Positions 43,610 to 51,602 of a stretch of DNA of 64,000 bases are shown in pieces. Source of the DNA: Bacillota bacterium (GTDB lineage Bacteria > Bacillota > Bacilli > Bu12); contig JADBKH010000008.1 in NCBI GenBank assembly GCA_014896485.1, positions 18,903 through 82,902 of the forward strand. The letters are read 5' to 3'. The notes beneath the pieces were generated by a model. The model saw only the letters and a program-made list of their open reading frames with translations, did no database searches and had not been told where the DNA came from. The translations under genes were made by a program, and so were the position numbers. The number at the start of each line of letters is the position of its first letter. The stretch's first letter is position 1.

Positions 43610-43693
43610 TGCCGGGAGCGGGGCTTGAACCCGCACGCCCTTTCGGGCAAAGGATTTTAAGTCCTCCGCGTCTGCCGATTCCGCCACCCCGGC
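43610..43693 (-). tRNA. tRNA-Leu(TAA)
   Basis: Class II tRNA of 84 bases with acceptor GCCGGGG and a long variable arm (TGCCCGAAAGGGCG). The anticodon loop CTTAAAA gives TAA. The 3' CCA is not encoded. Confidence 0.95.
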
Positions 43694-43704
43694 GCAGCAG
43701 GCTC

Positions 43705-43733
43705 AGGGTAGCACAGAGACGGCGCAACCGCAA
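43705..43733 (-). promoter_or_regulatory. Candidate promoter of tRNA-Leu(TAA)
   Basis: TTGCGG (43733-43728) and TACCCT (43710-43705), spacer 17, about 12 bases before the tRNA. The -10 is weak. Confidence 0.45.
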
Positions 43734-43790
43734 CCATCTCGATGCATCACGATAGATCAACCACAGGAATTTCTGCAACACATCTTGTCT

Positions 43791-43831
43791 CAAAAATAAC
43801 GGCCCCCTCTCGTTTAGAAGTGACCGTTATT
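43791..43831 (-). terminator. Terminator of the tRNA-Asp/Cys unit
   Basis: Leftward stem AATAACGG (43831-43824) with CCGTTATT (43802-43795), then TTTTG. Between it and tRNA-Cys is another inverted repeat, AAGCGGTTT (43836-43844) with AAACCGCTT (43905-43913). Nothing else is seen in 43734-43924. Confidence 0.7.
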
Positions 43832-43924
43832 ACAGAAGCGGTTTTTGCTGGTTTGCAGGAGCAACGGTTTTTACACCACACTTGCTGCCCCTGCTTTAAG
43901 TCAGAAACCGCTTGGTTTTATGTA

Positions 43925-44000
43925 TGGAGGTGGGAACGGGATTCGAACCCGTGAATCGCGGTTTTGCAGACCGCTGCGTTAGCCACTTCGCCATCCCACC
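43925..44000 (-). tRNA. tRNA-Cys(GCA)
   Basis: 76-base cloverleaf with acceptor GGTGGGA/TCCCACC, anticodon loop CTGCAAA (anticodon GCA) and discriminator T, the usual Cys identity base. CCA is encoded. Confidence 0.97.
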
Positions 44001-44004
44001 GCGA

Positions 44005-44081
44005 TGGCGGAGCCAACGGGATTCGAACCCGTGTTCTCCTGCGTGACAGGCAGGCGTGTTGGGCCTCTACACCATGGCTCC
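44005..44081 (-). tRNA. tRNA-Asp(GTC)
   Basis: 77-base cloverleaf with acceptor GGAGCCA/TGGCTCC, anticodon stem CCTGC/GCAGG and loop CTGTCAC (anticodon GTC), discriminator G, CCA encoded. Four bases separate it from tRNA-Cys. Confidence 0.97.
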
Positions 44082-44090
44082 ACAGGTTAC

Positions 44091-44345
44091 TCATTTTACG
44101 GAGCTTTTGCTGTCGCTGTCAAGCGGTAGATCCGCAGGCCACTTTCCGGGCAAAGGCAAACCGAAGCGTCCTCCAGAAGCATAATACATCCGGGCCAGTT
44201 CGAGAGTAGTCTGCCACTCGAGCTGTTGTGCCAGGTTACAGATATCATCGAGCGTATCCACCGTCTCCTGAGGATCACGCGTGTTCTCCTCAGCCAAGTG
44301 CAGGGTCCGTTCCAGGATCTGTTGCCGGAGCTGTTCCCGATCCAT
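44091..44345 (-). CDS. Small hypothetical protein
   Basis: 84 residues, mostly helical and acidic (LRQQILERTLHLAEENTRD, VDTLDDICNLAQQLEWQTTLELARMYY), no membrane helix or cysteine motif beyond one Cys. Not recognised. ATG 44345 has GGGGTG upstream. The tRNA-Asp promoter lies within its last codons, so the tail (LPLDSDSKSSVK) may be under little constraint. Confidence 0.6.
   Translation of the reverse strand: MDREQLRQQILERTLHLAEENTRDPQETVDTLDDICNLAQQLEWQTTLELARMYYASGGRFGLPLPGKWPADLPLDSDSKSSVK
44093..44122 (-). promoter_or_regulatory. Promoter of the tRNA-Asp/Cys unit
   Basis: Perfect TTGACA (44122-44117), 18-base spacer and TAAAAT (44098-44093), 12 bases before tRNA-Asp. It lies inside the 3' end of the small gene 44091-44345. 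Confidence 0.85.
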
Positions 44346-44417
44346 CGTTACACCCCATTCCATTATGGGTTTTATCTTGCCGCATCTTATGCTAGAGGAA
44401 AAGGGGCGCGTGCCCCC

Positions 44418-45143
44418 TTAAGGGCGGAAATAGGGCCACCAAGCCGGACGATCCTGCTGATTGCGAAGCAATTCTCCTACGGTGACACAAGAGAAGCCTT
44501 CTGCCTCCAACACACTGATCACGTGGGGAAGAGCCGCGACCGTGCGTGAACGATCCCCTCCCCCATCGTGAAACAAAAGAACGTCACCGGGTCGGACATT
44601 CTTGGTTGTTCGAGAAACGATTGCTGCCACTGACGGCCTGCTCCAATCGACAGAATCGTGGTTCCACAAAACCAGTCGATATCCCATCTGTGCACACCGT
44701 TGCGTTAACGGGGCGTCGTAAAATCCCTCGACGGGCCGAAAGAGCGTGGGATGGACGCGTGTTGCTTCAAATACGACCCGGTCGCATTGACCCAATTCAT
44801 AGGCAACCTTCTCGGGAGAAGCGTGGGTCAAGACACGGTGGGAATAGGTATGGTTGCCAATCTCATTGTGAGAGGCAACGATCTCGCGCAGCAACTGTGG
44901 GTGTTGCTCTGCTTCTTTTCCAATGACGAAAAAGGTAGCATGGGCACCATACCTCTGCAGAATATCGAGCACGATCGGTGTATACGTCGAAGAAGGTCCA
45001 TCATCGAAAGTCAATGCGACCACCGGCGCATGCGTATGGACATGCACAACGACGCTACTTTGGGGAGAAGCGACCGAGGGCATCACCACGAAGCCAACGA
45101 GTACAAGAAAAGCCATGCCAAACCATCGAGCGCGCTTTCTCAC
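44418..45143 (-). CDS. Exported polysaccharide deacetylase
   Basis: CE4 (NodB) enzyme of 241 residues with an N-terminal signal peptide (about 1-26). Motif 1 is ALTFDDGPSS with the catalytic Asp pair, motif 2 NHTYSH provides the two zinc histidines, FRPVEGFYD is motif 3, and VLLFHDGGG the last histidine motif. Such enzymes deacetylate N-acetylglucosamine in peptidoglycan or other wall sugars; PdaA/PdaB-like members act in spores. It stands alone; the specific glycan is unknown. Confidence 0.92.
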   Translation of the reverse strand: MRKRARWFGMAFLVLVGFVVMPSVASPQSSVVVHVHTHAPVVALTFDDGPSSTYTPIVLDILQRYGAHATFFVIGKEAEQHPQLLREIVASHNEIGNHTYSHRVLTHASPEKVAYELGQCDRVVFEATRVHPTLFRPVEGFYDAPLTQRCAQMGYRLVLWNHDSVDWSRPSVAAIVSRTTKNVRPGDVLLFHDGGGDRSRTVAALPHVISVLEAEGFSCVTVGELLRNQQDRPAWWPYFRP

Positions 45144-45341
45144 TGAGAACCTCCGATTCCCCTGCCTCTCAGTCTAACCATCCGCGCCCCTTGCGATGCT
45201 TGCGATGGGGTACAGCCAAAGACGGCCTCCCTCACCCGTGTGGACGGCAAACAGTGGAAATAAAAATAAAAGTGTAAAAATATATTGAAGGGGTAAGGCA
45301 ACCCTTTTCGAGGAGAACGTAGCTTTAAAAGAAGAGACCCT

Positions 45342-45386
45342 CAAAAAAGCGAGAAGGCACGGACAGTAGCGTCGTACCTTCTCGCT
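45342..45386 (-). terminator. Terminator of the tRNA-Leu/Val unit
   Basis: Leftward RNA gives a 14-bp stem (45386-45373 with 45361-45348, one G-U) followed by TTTTTT. The stretch 45144-45340 beyond it is AT-rich and holds nothing I can assign. Confidence 0.9.
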
Positions 45387-45395
45387 CATTATGTA

Positions 45396-45467
45396 TGGAC
45401 GCTGTAGGATTTGAACCTACGACCCCTCGCGCGTGAAGCGAGTGCTCTCCCGCTGAGCTAAGCGTCC
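45396..45467 (-). tRNA. tRNA-Val(CAC)
   Basis: 72 bases without CCA. Acceptor GGACGCT/AGCGTCC, anticodon stem CTCGC/GCGAG, loop TTCACGC giving anticodon CAC. A CAC valine isoacceptor suits the G/C-rich codon use. Its 5' base directly abuts the CCA of tRNA-Leu(CAG). Confidence 0.95.
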
Positions 45468-45552
45468 TGGTGTCGAGGGTGGGACTTGAACCCACACGGT
45501 TTTACCCACATGAACCTGAATCATGCGCGTCTGCCAATTCCGCCACCCCGAC
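45468..45552 (-). tRNA. tRNA-Leu(CAG)
   Basis: 85-base class II tRNA with acceptor GTCGGGG, anticodon stem CATGA/TCATG, loop TTCAGGT (anticodon CAG), long variable arm, CCA encoded. There is no spacer to the following tRNA-Val. Confidence 0.96.
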
Positions 45553-45565
45553 AAATGCAAGCCGT

Positions 45566-45594
45566 ATCTTACAACGAATGGACCGGGCTTGCAA
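45566..45594 (-). promoter_or_regulatory. Promoter of the tRNA-Leu/Val unit
   Basis: TTGCAA (45594-45589), spacer 17, TAAGAT (45571-45566), about 14 bases before tRNA-Leu(CAG), in the gap after clpX. Confidence 0.7.
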
Positions 45595-45629
45595 GCAGAA
45601 CGATGTGGAACAACCGAGTCACTCAGCAA

Positions 45630-46910
45630 TCAGGCGGTCTCTTCGCGCTTCTTCTTTCGTGCCACACGATTGTCGACCGCAAGGTAGATCGGCTTTTCAC
45701 GGCCTTCCACCACATCATCGGTGATGATCACCTTGCTGACGTCTTCACGCGAAGGCACCTCGTACATCACATCGAGCATGAGCCGCTCGACGATGGCTCG
45801 AAGGCCACGAGCACCGGTTTGGCGCCTGATCGCCTCACGGGCAATGGCCGCCAATGCCTCATCCGTGAATTCCAACTCCACATTGTCGATCTGCAGCAAC
45901 CGCTGAAACTGCTTTACCAAAGCATTCTTTGGCTCGGTGAGAATGCGCTTGAGCGCACTTTCATCCAATGCATCCAATGTGGCGATGACAGGCACACGAC
46001 CGATGAACTCTGGGATCAACCCAAACTTGAGCAGATCCTCGGGAAGGATTTGTGAAAGCACTTCGCCAATCGAACTGTCTTTGCTGCTGACACTCTGGGA
46101 ACCGAAACCGATCACTTTCTGTCCGATGCGGTTGCGAATGATCTTGTCGATTCCCTCAAATGCACCGCCACAGATAAACAGCACGTTCGTAGTGTCAATC
46201 TGGATAAACTCCTGGTGCGGATGCTTACGTCCACCTTGCGGCGGCACGCTGGCAACCGTTCCTTCGAGGATCTTCAGCAGCGCCTGCTGCACACCCTCTC
46301 CGGAAACATCCCGGGTGATGGAGGGGTTCTCTGACTTGCGGGCAATTTTGTCGATCTCGTCAATGTAGACGATTCCGCGTTCTGCCTTCTCTACATCGTA
46401 GTCGGCTGCCTGGATGAGTTTGAGCAAGATATTCTCGACATCTTCGCCGACATAGCCGGCCTCTGTGAGTGACGTGGCATCCGCGATGGCAAAGGGCACG
46501 TTGAGCATGCGCGCCAGCGTCTGAGCCAGCAACGTCTTGCCGCTACCCGTAGGTCCAAGCAGGAGGATGTTCGACTTAGAGATCTCGACATCGTCCCCTT
46601 TGGCATTGGAGTTGACGCGCTTGTAATGATTGTAGACGGCGACGGAGAGTACTTTTTTCGCCCTTTCCTGACCAATCACGTACTGATCCAGGAAATTGCG
46701 GATCTCTTGGGGTTTGGGTACGTCTTGAAGCTGAACTTCCTCTTCTTCCCCAAGTTCCTCTTCGACGATCTCATTGCACAGCTCGATGCACTCGTCGCAG
46801 ATGTAGACTCCTGGCCCCGCAACCAACTTCCGCACTTGTTCTTGACTCTTGCCGCAGAAGGAGCACTTGAGCTGGCCCTTTTCGTCGTTAAATTTAAACA
46901 CCCCGCTCAC
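45630..46910 (-). CDS. clpX: ATP-dependent Clp protease ATPase subunit ClpX
   Basis: AAA+ unfoldase of 426 residues that feeds tagged proteins to ClpP. The N-terminal zinc domain has CSFCGKS and CDECIELC (about 16-40). Walker A is [11 protein letters not shown], Walker B YIDEIDKI, and the ClpP-docking loop is IGFGSQ. The C-terminal AAA small domain ends before a basic tail. The GTG start at 46910 overlaps the clpP stop (GTGA), so clpP and clpX are coupled. lon does not follow; tRNA genes do. Confidence 0.97.
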   Translation of the reverse strand: MSGVFKFNDEKGQLKCSFCGKSQEQVRKLVAGPGVYICDECIELCNEIVEEELGEEEEVQLQDVPKPQEIRNFLDQYVIGQERAKKVLSVAVYNHYKRVNSNAKGDDVEISKSNILLLGPTGSGKTLLAQTLARMLNVPFAIADATSLTEAGYVGEDVENILLKLIQAADYDVEKAERGIVYIDEIDKIARKSENPSITRDVSGEGVQQALLKILEGTVASVPPQGGRKHPHQEFIQIDTTNVLFICGGAFEGIDKIIRNRIGQKVIGFGSQSVSSKDSSIGEVLSQILPEDLLKFGLIPEFIGRVPVIATLDALDESALKRILTEPKNALVKQFQRLLQIDNVELEFTDEALAAIAREAIRRQTGARGLRAIVERLMLDVMYEVPSREDVSKVIITDDVVEGREKPIYLAVDNRVARKKKREETA

Positions 46911-47503
46911 CCCTTTGCTTGATCTGTGCGGGTGATGACATGGTCGATCAAACCGTACGCCACCGCTTCTTCCGCCGTCATCCAGTTGTCCCGGTCGGTG
47001 TCGCGCTCAATCTTCTCAATAGGCTGGCCCGTCATCTCACTGTAAAGCCGATTCATCCGCTCGCGTACACGTACGATGTGCTTGGCTTGAATCGCAAGAT
47101 CGGTCGCTTGCCCTTGGGCGCCGCCCAATGGTTGGTGAATCAGCACCTCGGCGTTGGGCAATGCATACCGTTTTCCACGCGCGCCCGCTGCCAATAAGAA
47201 TGAGCCCATGCTCGCCGCCAGGCCAATGCAAATAGTGGCAACATCAGGCTTGACATATTGCATCGTATCATAGATTGCCATGCCAGCTGAGATCGAACCG
47301 CCAGGGCTGTTGATGTAGATGCTGATCTCCTTATCCGGATCTTCCGCGGCCAGGAAGAGCAGCTGGGCGACGACCAAATTGGCTACATTGTCGTCGATCG
47401 GAGTACCCAAAAAGATAATCCGATCGCGCAACAACCGTGAGTAGATATCGTACGCCCGCTCACCCCGATTGGTCTGTTCCACGACCATGGGAACCAGACT
47501 CAT
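46907..47503 (-). CDS. clpP: ATP-dependent Clp protease proteolytic subunit
   Basis: Serine protease of 198 residues forming the tetradecameric chamber. Catalytic triad visible as S98 (GLAASMGS), H123 (LIHQPLGG) and D172 (TDRDNWM). The N-terminal VPMVVEQT axial-loop sequence is normal. ATG 47503 has AAAGGAG upstream. It sits 58 bases after tig and overlaps clpX. Confidence 0.97.
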   Translation of the reverse strand: MSLVPMVVEQTNRGERAYDIYSRLLRDRIIFLGTPIDDNVANLVVAQLLFLAAEDPDKEISIYINSPGGSISAGMAIYDTMQYVKPDVATICIGLAASMGSFLLAAGARGKRYALPNAEVLIHQPLGGAQGQATDLAIQAKHIVRVRERMNRLYSEMTGQPIEKIERDTDRDNWMTAEEAVAYGLIDHVITRTDQAKG

Positions 47504-47561
47504 CGTCTTTCACTCCTTTCCCTCCGCGACGGGAGATCAACAAGAGGCACCGTACTCTTCA

Positions 47562-48878
47562 TTATACAGGATCAGCAGCCCGCTTACTATTTGCGACCAG
47601 AAAATCGATCGCCTTGCGGATCTTCAAACGGTGCTGAACGTCCTGCATAAAATCCTCGTTCTTGCGCAGCTGTTCAATGAAGCTTTCCTGTTGATCCCCC
47701 AAGCCTTCGGTCACCCGGACCAGCTCTTCGTGCAGCTCTTCCTCGCTCGGCTCCAATTGCTCTGCTTCTGCAATTGCCTCAAGGACCAGGTCAGCGCGTA
47801 CCGCCTTTTCGGCGTCAGAGCGAAACTGTTCCCGCAATCCTTCCGGCGTCTGTCCAGAGAAACGGAAATAGGTCTCCAGCTCCAGCCCCTGTTGCGCCAG
47901 CTGATTGTTGAAATCATCGATCATATGGTCGATCTGGTGCTCGATCATCGCCTCGGGGATCTCCACCGATGCGTTGGCCACGGCTTGTTCGATCAATGCG
48001 TTCTCCGCATCGTTTTTGGCCTTCTCAGCAGCTTCCTTTTCGAGACGCTGGCGGATATCCTGGCGAACTTCCTCCAAGGTATCGAAGTCCGTAAACATCC
48101 GTGCAAACTCGTCGTTGAGCTCTTCCAGGCGCTTCCGCTTGATGGCGTGGAGCGTCACTTGAAAGATGGCCTGTTTGCCCGCCAGCTCTTTCACGTAGTA
48201 ATCCTCTGGAAAGGTGACTGGTACCTCTCTACTCTCTCCCGGGTGCATGCCAACCATGCCTTCCTCAAGCCCCGGAATCAGTTGCCCCGAACCAATTTCG
48301 ACCTGGTAGTCTTCGATGTTGCCCCCTTCAAAGGGTTCCCCATCGATTCGACCTTGCAGGTCAACGGTAACCCTATCCCCCGTCTGCGCTTCGCCCTCTT
48401 CGATGGGCTCTAGTTCGGCGAATTCCTCCTGCATCTTGTGCAGCTCTTCCTCGACTTGCTCCTCGGTGACAGGCTGAGGTTGCGTTTCGGCCGTCAGTCC
48501 TTTGTACTCGCCTAAGGTCACCTCCGGCTTGACCACCACGGTCGCCTTGAACTTGCACGGCTGATGCTTGTCGATCTGCTCCACTTCGACTTTCGGCTGA
48601 TCGACAGGTTCGAGCTTCAGCTCGTCGATCGCTGTGTTATAGGCCTCTGGAATGAGCTGTTCCAACGCATCATCAAACAGCGTGGCGACACCAAACCGCG
48701 CCTCAAAGACAGCACGGGGTACCTTGCCCTTGCGGAATCCGGGAACAACCGCGTCTTTGACCACTTTTTTAAACGCGCGATCGAGCGCCTCGTCCACCCG
48801 CTCAGGGGCAATCTCCACTTCCAAGACGCCTTCATTGACGCCCGTCTTTTCCCACTTTGCAGTCACACCAACAGCCAC
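47562..48878 (-). CDS. tig: Trigger factor
   Basis: Ribosome-bound chaperone with peptidyl-prolyl isomerase activity, about 438 residues. The ribosome-docking motif GFRKGKVPRAV is at about 43-53, the FKBP-type PPIase domain at about 155-240 (GDRVTVDLQGRIDGEPFEGG), and the helical C-terminal arms follow. GTG 48878 is preferred over the upstream ATG 48899 because CGGAGGG lies seven bases before it and MAVGVTAKWE is the conserved start. A good promoter lies 37 bases upstream. Confidence 0.96.
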   Translation of the reverse strand: MAVGVTAKWEKTGVNEGVLEVEIAPERVDEALDRAFKKVVKDAVVPGFRKGKVPRAVFEARFGVATLFDDALEQLIPEAYNTAIDELKLEPVDQPKVEVEQIDKHQPCKFKATVVVKPEVTLGEYKGLTAETQPQPVTEEQVEEELHKMQEEFAELEPIEEGEAQTGDRVTVDLQGRIDGEPFEGGNIEDYQVEIGSGQLIPGLEEGMVGMHPGESREVPVTFPEDYYVKELAGKQAIFQVTLHAIKRKRLEELNDEFARMFTDFDTLEEVRQDIRQRLEKEAAEKAKNDAENALIEQAVANASVEIPEAMIEHQIDHMIDDFNNQLAQQGLELETYFRFSGQTPEGLREQFRSDAEKAVRADLVLEAIAEAEQLEPSEEELHEELVRVTEGLGDQQESFIEQLRKNEDFMQDVQHRLKIRKAIDFLVANSKRAADPV

Positions 48879-48914
48879 GCGTTTTCCCTCCGAAATCATT
48901 GTGAAAGCTTTGTC

Positions 48915-48944
48915 ATTATAGCTGTCGCCCTCGCAGCGATGCAA
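48915..48944 (-). promoter_or_regulatory. Promoter of tig
   Basis: TTGCAT (48944-48939), spacer 18, perfect TATAAT (48920-48915). It begins directly after the stop of the DUF2203 gene. Confidence 0.75.
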
Positions 48945-49358
48945 TCAACGCTCTAGCGGGCGCCGCTGTGCATACCCTTCCGAAGCAAAATGCATGTAAG
49001 CGATGTAAGTCTCATCCCATCGCCAGCAAAAGTGACGCGTAGTGGTCTCCGCAAAGTCAAAGGCACCATACCACAGGCAGCAGGGTTGAATACCAACGCG
49101 CCGCAGAGAAGCCACCTCCCCTTCCAAGGCGAGCTTCTCTACACGCAGCGCAGCTTCCAGTGCAAAGAGCGCATCTTCCGCAATCTCGCCCTTCCGCTGC
49201 AACAGGGCATCGCGCTGCTTGCGCCACTCTCCCACTTTTCGCTCAAAAGCGTATCGCTCCTGCATCCAATGCGAGAGCCGTGGCTGCAGCTGCCGAACCA
49301 ACGATTGCGCTTCTTCCCGGGAAAAGAAGCGCGTAGATTCTTCGCCGCGCCTCTCCAC
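48945..49358 (-). CDS. DUF2203-family protein
   Basis: About 137 residues. FFSREEAQSLVRQLQP at the N-terminus and the ending CWRWDETYIAYMHFASEGYAQRRPL, after LRRVGIQPCCLWYGAFDF, match the DUF2203 family of short helical bacterial proteins of unknown function. GTG 49358 is chosen because AGGAGG is ten bases upstream and the domain begins just after; an open frame extends back to 49436 into a terminator. It is next to tig on the same strand. Confidence 0.78.
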   Translation of the reverse strand: MERRGEESTRFFSREEAQSLVRQLQPRLSHWMQERYAFERKVGEWRKQRDALLQRKGEIAEDALFALEAALRVEKLALEGEVASLRRVGIQPCCLWYGAFDFAETTTRHFCWRWDETYIAYMHFASEGYAQRRPLER

Positions 49359-49392
49359 CCCTGACCAGCCTCCTACTGCTCGATGCAGGATA

Positions 49393-49429
49393 TCAAGAAG
49401 AGACCGCCTATCCGACGGCCTCTTCTTGA
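49393..49429 (-). terminator. Terminator of the His-Gln-Lys-Leu tRNA unit
   Basis: Leftward RNA pairs TCAAGAAGAGGCCG (49429-49416) with 49406-49393, with one G-U pair. The trailing U run is weak. Confidence 0.65.
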
Positions 49430-49449
49430 CCCGCAAGTCTGCAGCCTGC

Positions 49450-49534
49450 TGGTGCGGGAGGTGGGACTTGAACCCACATAGGTTTCCCTACCAGAACCTA
49501 AATCTGGCGCGTCTGCCGATTTCGCCACTCCCGC
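49450..49534 (-). tRNA. tRNA-Leu(TAG)
   Basis: 85-base class II tRNA, acceptor GCGGGAG/CTCCCGC, anticodon stem CCAGA/TCTGG, loop TTTAGGT (anticodon TAG), CCA encoded. Last of four tRNAs in the unit. Confidence 0.96.
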
Positions 49535-49556
49535 AACACCCATACCGATTTTGCAT

Positions 49557-49632
49557 TGGTGGGCCATCCGGGGCTCGAACCCGGGACACCTCGATTAAAA
49601 GTCGAGTGCTCTACCAACTGAGCTAATGGCCC
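49557..49632 (-). tRNA. tRNA-Lys(TTT)
   Basis: 76-base cloverleaf, acceptor GGGCCAT/ATGGCCC, anticodon stem CTCGA/TCGAG, loop CTTTTAA (anticodon TTT), CCA encoded. Confidence 0.97.
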
Positions 49633-49636
49633 GCAT

Positions 49637-49710
49637 TGGCTGGGGAGGTAGGGATCGAACCTACGATCGAGGATCCAAAGTCCTCTGCCTTACCACTTGG
49701 CCACTCCCCA
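49637..49710 (-). tRNA. tRNA-Gln(TTG)
   Basis: 74-base cloverleaf, acceptor TGGGGAG/CTCCCCA, anticodon stem GAGGA/TCCTC, loop CTTTGGA (anticodon TTG), CCA encoded. Confidence 0.97.
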
Positions 49711-49746
49711 ATGTATATACGGAATTCCATACGCCTTTTTAATATG

Positions 49747-49820
49747 GGTGAGTGGTGGGATTTGAACCCACGACATCCAGATCCACAATCTGGCGCTCTA
49801 ACCACTGAACTACACTCACC
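49747..49820 (-). tRNA. tRNA-His(GTG)
   Basis: Acceptor GTGAGTG/CACTCAC with the extra G at position -1 and discriminator C, both His identity marks. Anticodon stem CCAGA/TCTGG, loop TTGTGGA (anticodon GTG). CCA is not encoded. First of four in the unit. Confidence 0.95.
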
Positions 49821-49837
49821 TTGCCAATGCAGCTGAT

Positions 49838-49866
49838 ACTATAGCGCAGGTCGTACCGAAACGCAA
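49838..49866 (-). promoter_or_regulatory. Promoter of the His-Gln-Lys-Leu tRNA unit
   Basis: TTGCGT (49866-49861), spacer 17, TATAGT (49843-49838), about 18 bases before tRNA-His. It lies between the lctP stop and the tRNA array. Confidence 0.75.
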
Positions 49867-49894
49867 CCTTTTCCGGTTTACAACCCTTACAGAC

Positions 49895-51514
49895 TCACCG
49901 GGGTTCCATTACGCCCGGAAAGATAAAGTAGTAAAGCAAACCGATGAGGATCAAAAAGGCCAGGAAAATGAGCGTCCAGCCCATGTTGTGCCGAATGACT
50001 TCCCCCTCGTTACGGACGAAGGAGCTGGTGGAAACGCCTACACTGGCCGTTTGCGGTGCAATGGGTTTTCCCACCTCGGATCCAACCGAATTCAGAGAAG
50101 GCAACAGCAGAGGCGGCATGCCCAAAAGCCTGCCGGTCAGAGCTTGGATGGCACCAAACATCGTGTTGGTAGAGGTGTTGCTGCCGGAGAGCGCCACGCC
50201 CACCCATCCCAAAACAGGAGCCAAAACAATAAACCAGACCCCCACACGGGAGAAGCCGTACGCCAGTGAACTGGCCATCCCCGAATAGTTGAACACAAAG
50301 GCCAATCCGAACATCAGGAAGGAGACGATCAACGCCCCCCAGATCTGTCGAAAGGTACGGATGAACACTTGACCAATATGTGCACGGGAAGGGCGCAAGA
50401 TAGCAAGGAGGATGAGCCAAGAAGCCAAAATCGCTGTACCACCACTTAACGGCGTGAAGTTAAATGCAGCTGCGACATTCCCAGCTGTTACGGAAGATTG
50501 CGCGACCACCTGTTGGTGCCAAAGTCGAATGCTCGTCAAAGCAGACCATGGGCCGGTCCACGCGACGACCACCACGATCAGCACGATATACGGCAACCAA
50601 GCCATCCACCCATCCCGCGCCGAAGAGCGAGGCCCCGCAGTCGAGATCGCTGCTTTTTCCAACACTTTGCCCCCAAAACCGCGCAGGACTTTCGGTCGCC
50701 ACACTTTGATAAAGAGAAAGATCACCCAAAAAGAGACCATGGCACCGGTCAGATCGGGAAGATACGGCCCCAAAAAGGCTGCAACGGGAAGTTGGCCGGC
50801 GATATAGGAGAAAGAAGCCACAATCGCCAAGGGCCACGCTTCTTTTAACCCTTGACGTCCGCTGACCAGGTAAAGGAGCACCCAAGGAGGCAGTAACGCC
50901 AGCGCGGCGACGATAAAGCCGACCGAACGAGAAAGTTCTAAAAGCGGCAAGCCGGTGACGCCGGCCAACGCGATGATCGGTGCTCCCAGAGCGCCATAGG
51001 AAACAGGGGCATTGTTGGCAAGTGCCGCAACACGGATGGCTTCCAAATCGACAATCCCAATGCTGATCAAGATAGGGACGACAACAGACCATGGAAATCC
51101 AAACCCAACCAAACCTTCCAGGAGTGCGCCAAATGACCAGGCGAGCAGAATGACCTGGATACGGATATCCGGAGTGGCCTGATCCAGAATCCATGCCTTG
51201 AAGCGCTCGAAGTTTCCTGTCACAACCAGGGTATTGAAAATAACAACGCCCCACAGGATGATCCAGTCTACGCTCCACATTCCTTGTAAGCTGCCCAGCG
51301 CATAGGCAGCAAGCGCACCGCGCAGGGGGGCACCCCAGACCAAAACGGCGAGCACCAGTGTGATGATACCGGCGATCAGGCTCGACAACCAAGCCGTGAT
51401 GCGAAAGATCGAGAGCAACACCAAGATTGCGATCAGCGGTACCAAGGCGACCAGGATCGTCAGTCCCAGAGCGCCGAGGGGAATTAAGGTTTGAGCAAAG
51501 GACTCGGCTGGCAA
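49895..51514 (-). CDS. lctP: L-lactate permease family transporter
   Basis: Polytopic LctP/LldP-family permease of about 539 residues, importing lactate (and often glycolate) with protons. Family signatures are GALLEGLVGFGFPWSVVVPIL (about 130-150), NNAPVSYGALGAPI (about 168-181) and GSNTSTNTMFGAIQ (about 440-453). The start is uncertain: AAGGAGG touches GTG 51523, while TTG 51514 has an eight-base spacing, so I use the latter. It is the last gene of the lactate operon, about 90 bases after the larB/larC fusion. Confidence 0.93.
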   Translation of the reverse strand: MPAESFAQTLIPLGALGLTILVALVPLIAILVLLSIFRITAWLSSLIAGIITLVLAVLVWGAPLRGALAAYALGSLQGMWSVDWIILWGVVIFNTLVVTGNFERFKAWILDQATPDIRIQVILLAWSFGALLEGLVGFGFPWSVVVPILISIGIVDLEAIRVAALANNAPVSYGALGAPIIALAGVTGLPLLELSRSVGFIVAALALLPPWVLLYLVSGRQGLKEAWPLAIVASFSYIAGQLPVAAFLGPYLPDLTGAMVSFWVIFLFIKVWRPKVLRGFGGKVLEKAAISTAGPRSSARDGWMAWLPYIVLIVVVVAWTGPWSALTSIRLWHQQVVAQSSVTAGNVAAAFNFTPLSGGTAILASWLILLAILRPSRAHIGQVFIRTFRQIWGALIVSFLMFGLAFVFNYSGMASSLAYGFSRVGVWFIVLAPVLGWVGVALSGSNTSTNTMFGAIQALTGRLLGMPPLLLPSLNSVGSEVGKPIAPQTASVGVSTSSFVRNEGEVIRHNMGWTLIFLAFLILIGLLYYFIFPGVMEPR

Positions 51515-51602
51515 AGCAGACACCCTCCTTCTTAAGCTACTAATACAAGACATTAATCGAAAAGATGCTATGAGATCGCTTGGCCACATCCCCCTTTACC
51601 CT

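Noticed and set aside
45174..45389. 71-residue leftward ORF with a hydrophobic stretch after the polysaccharide deacetylase region
   Set aside because: It runs across the tRNA terminator, has no RBS, and its composition looks like antisense of intergenic DNA.
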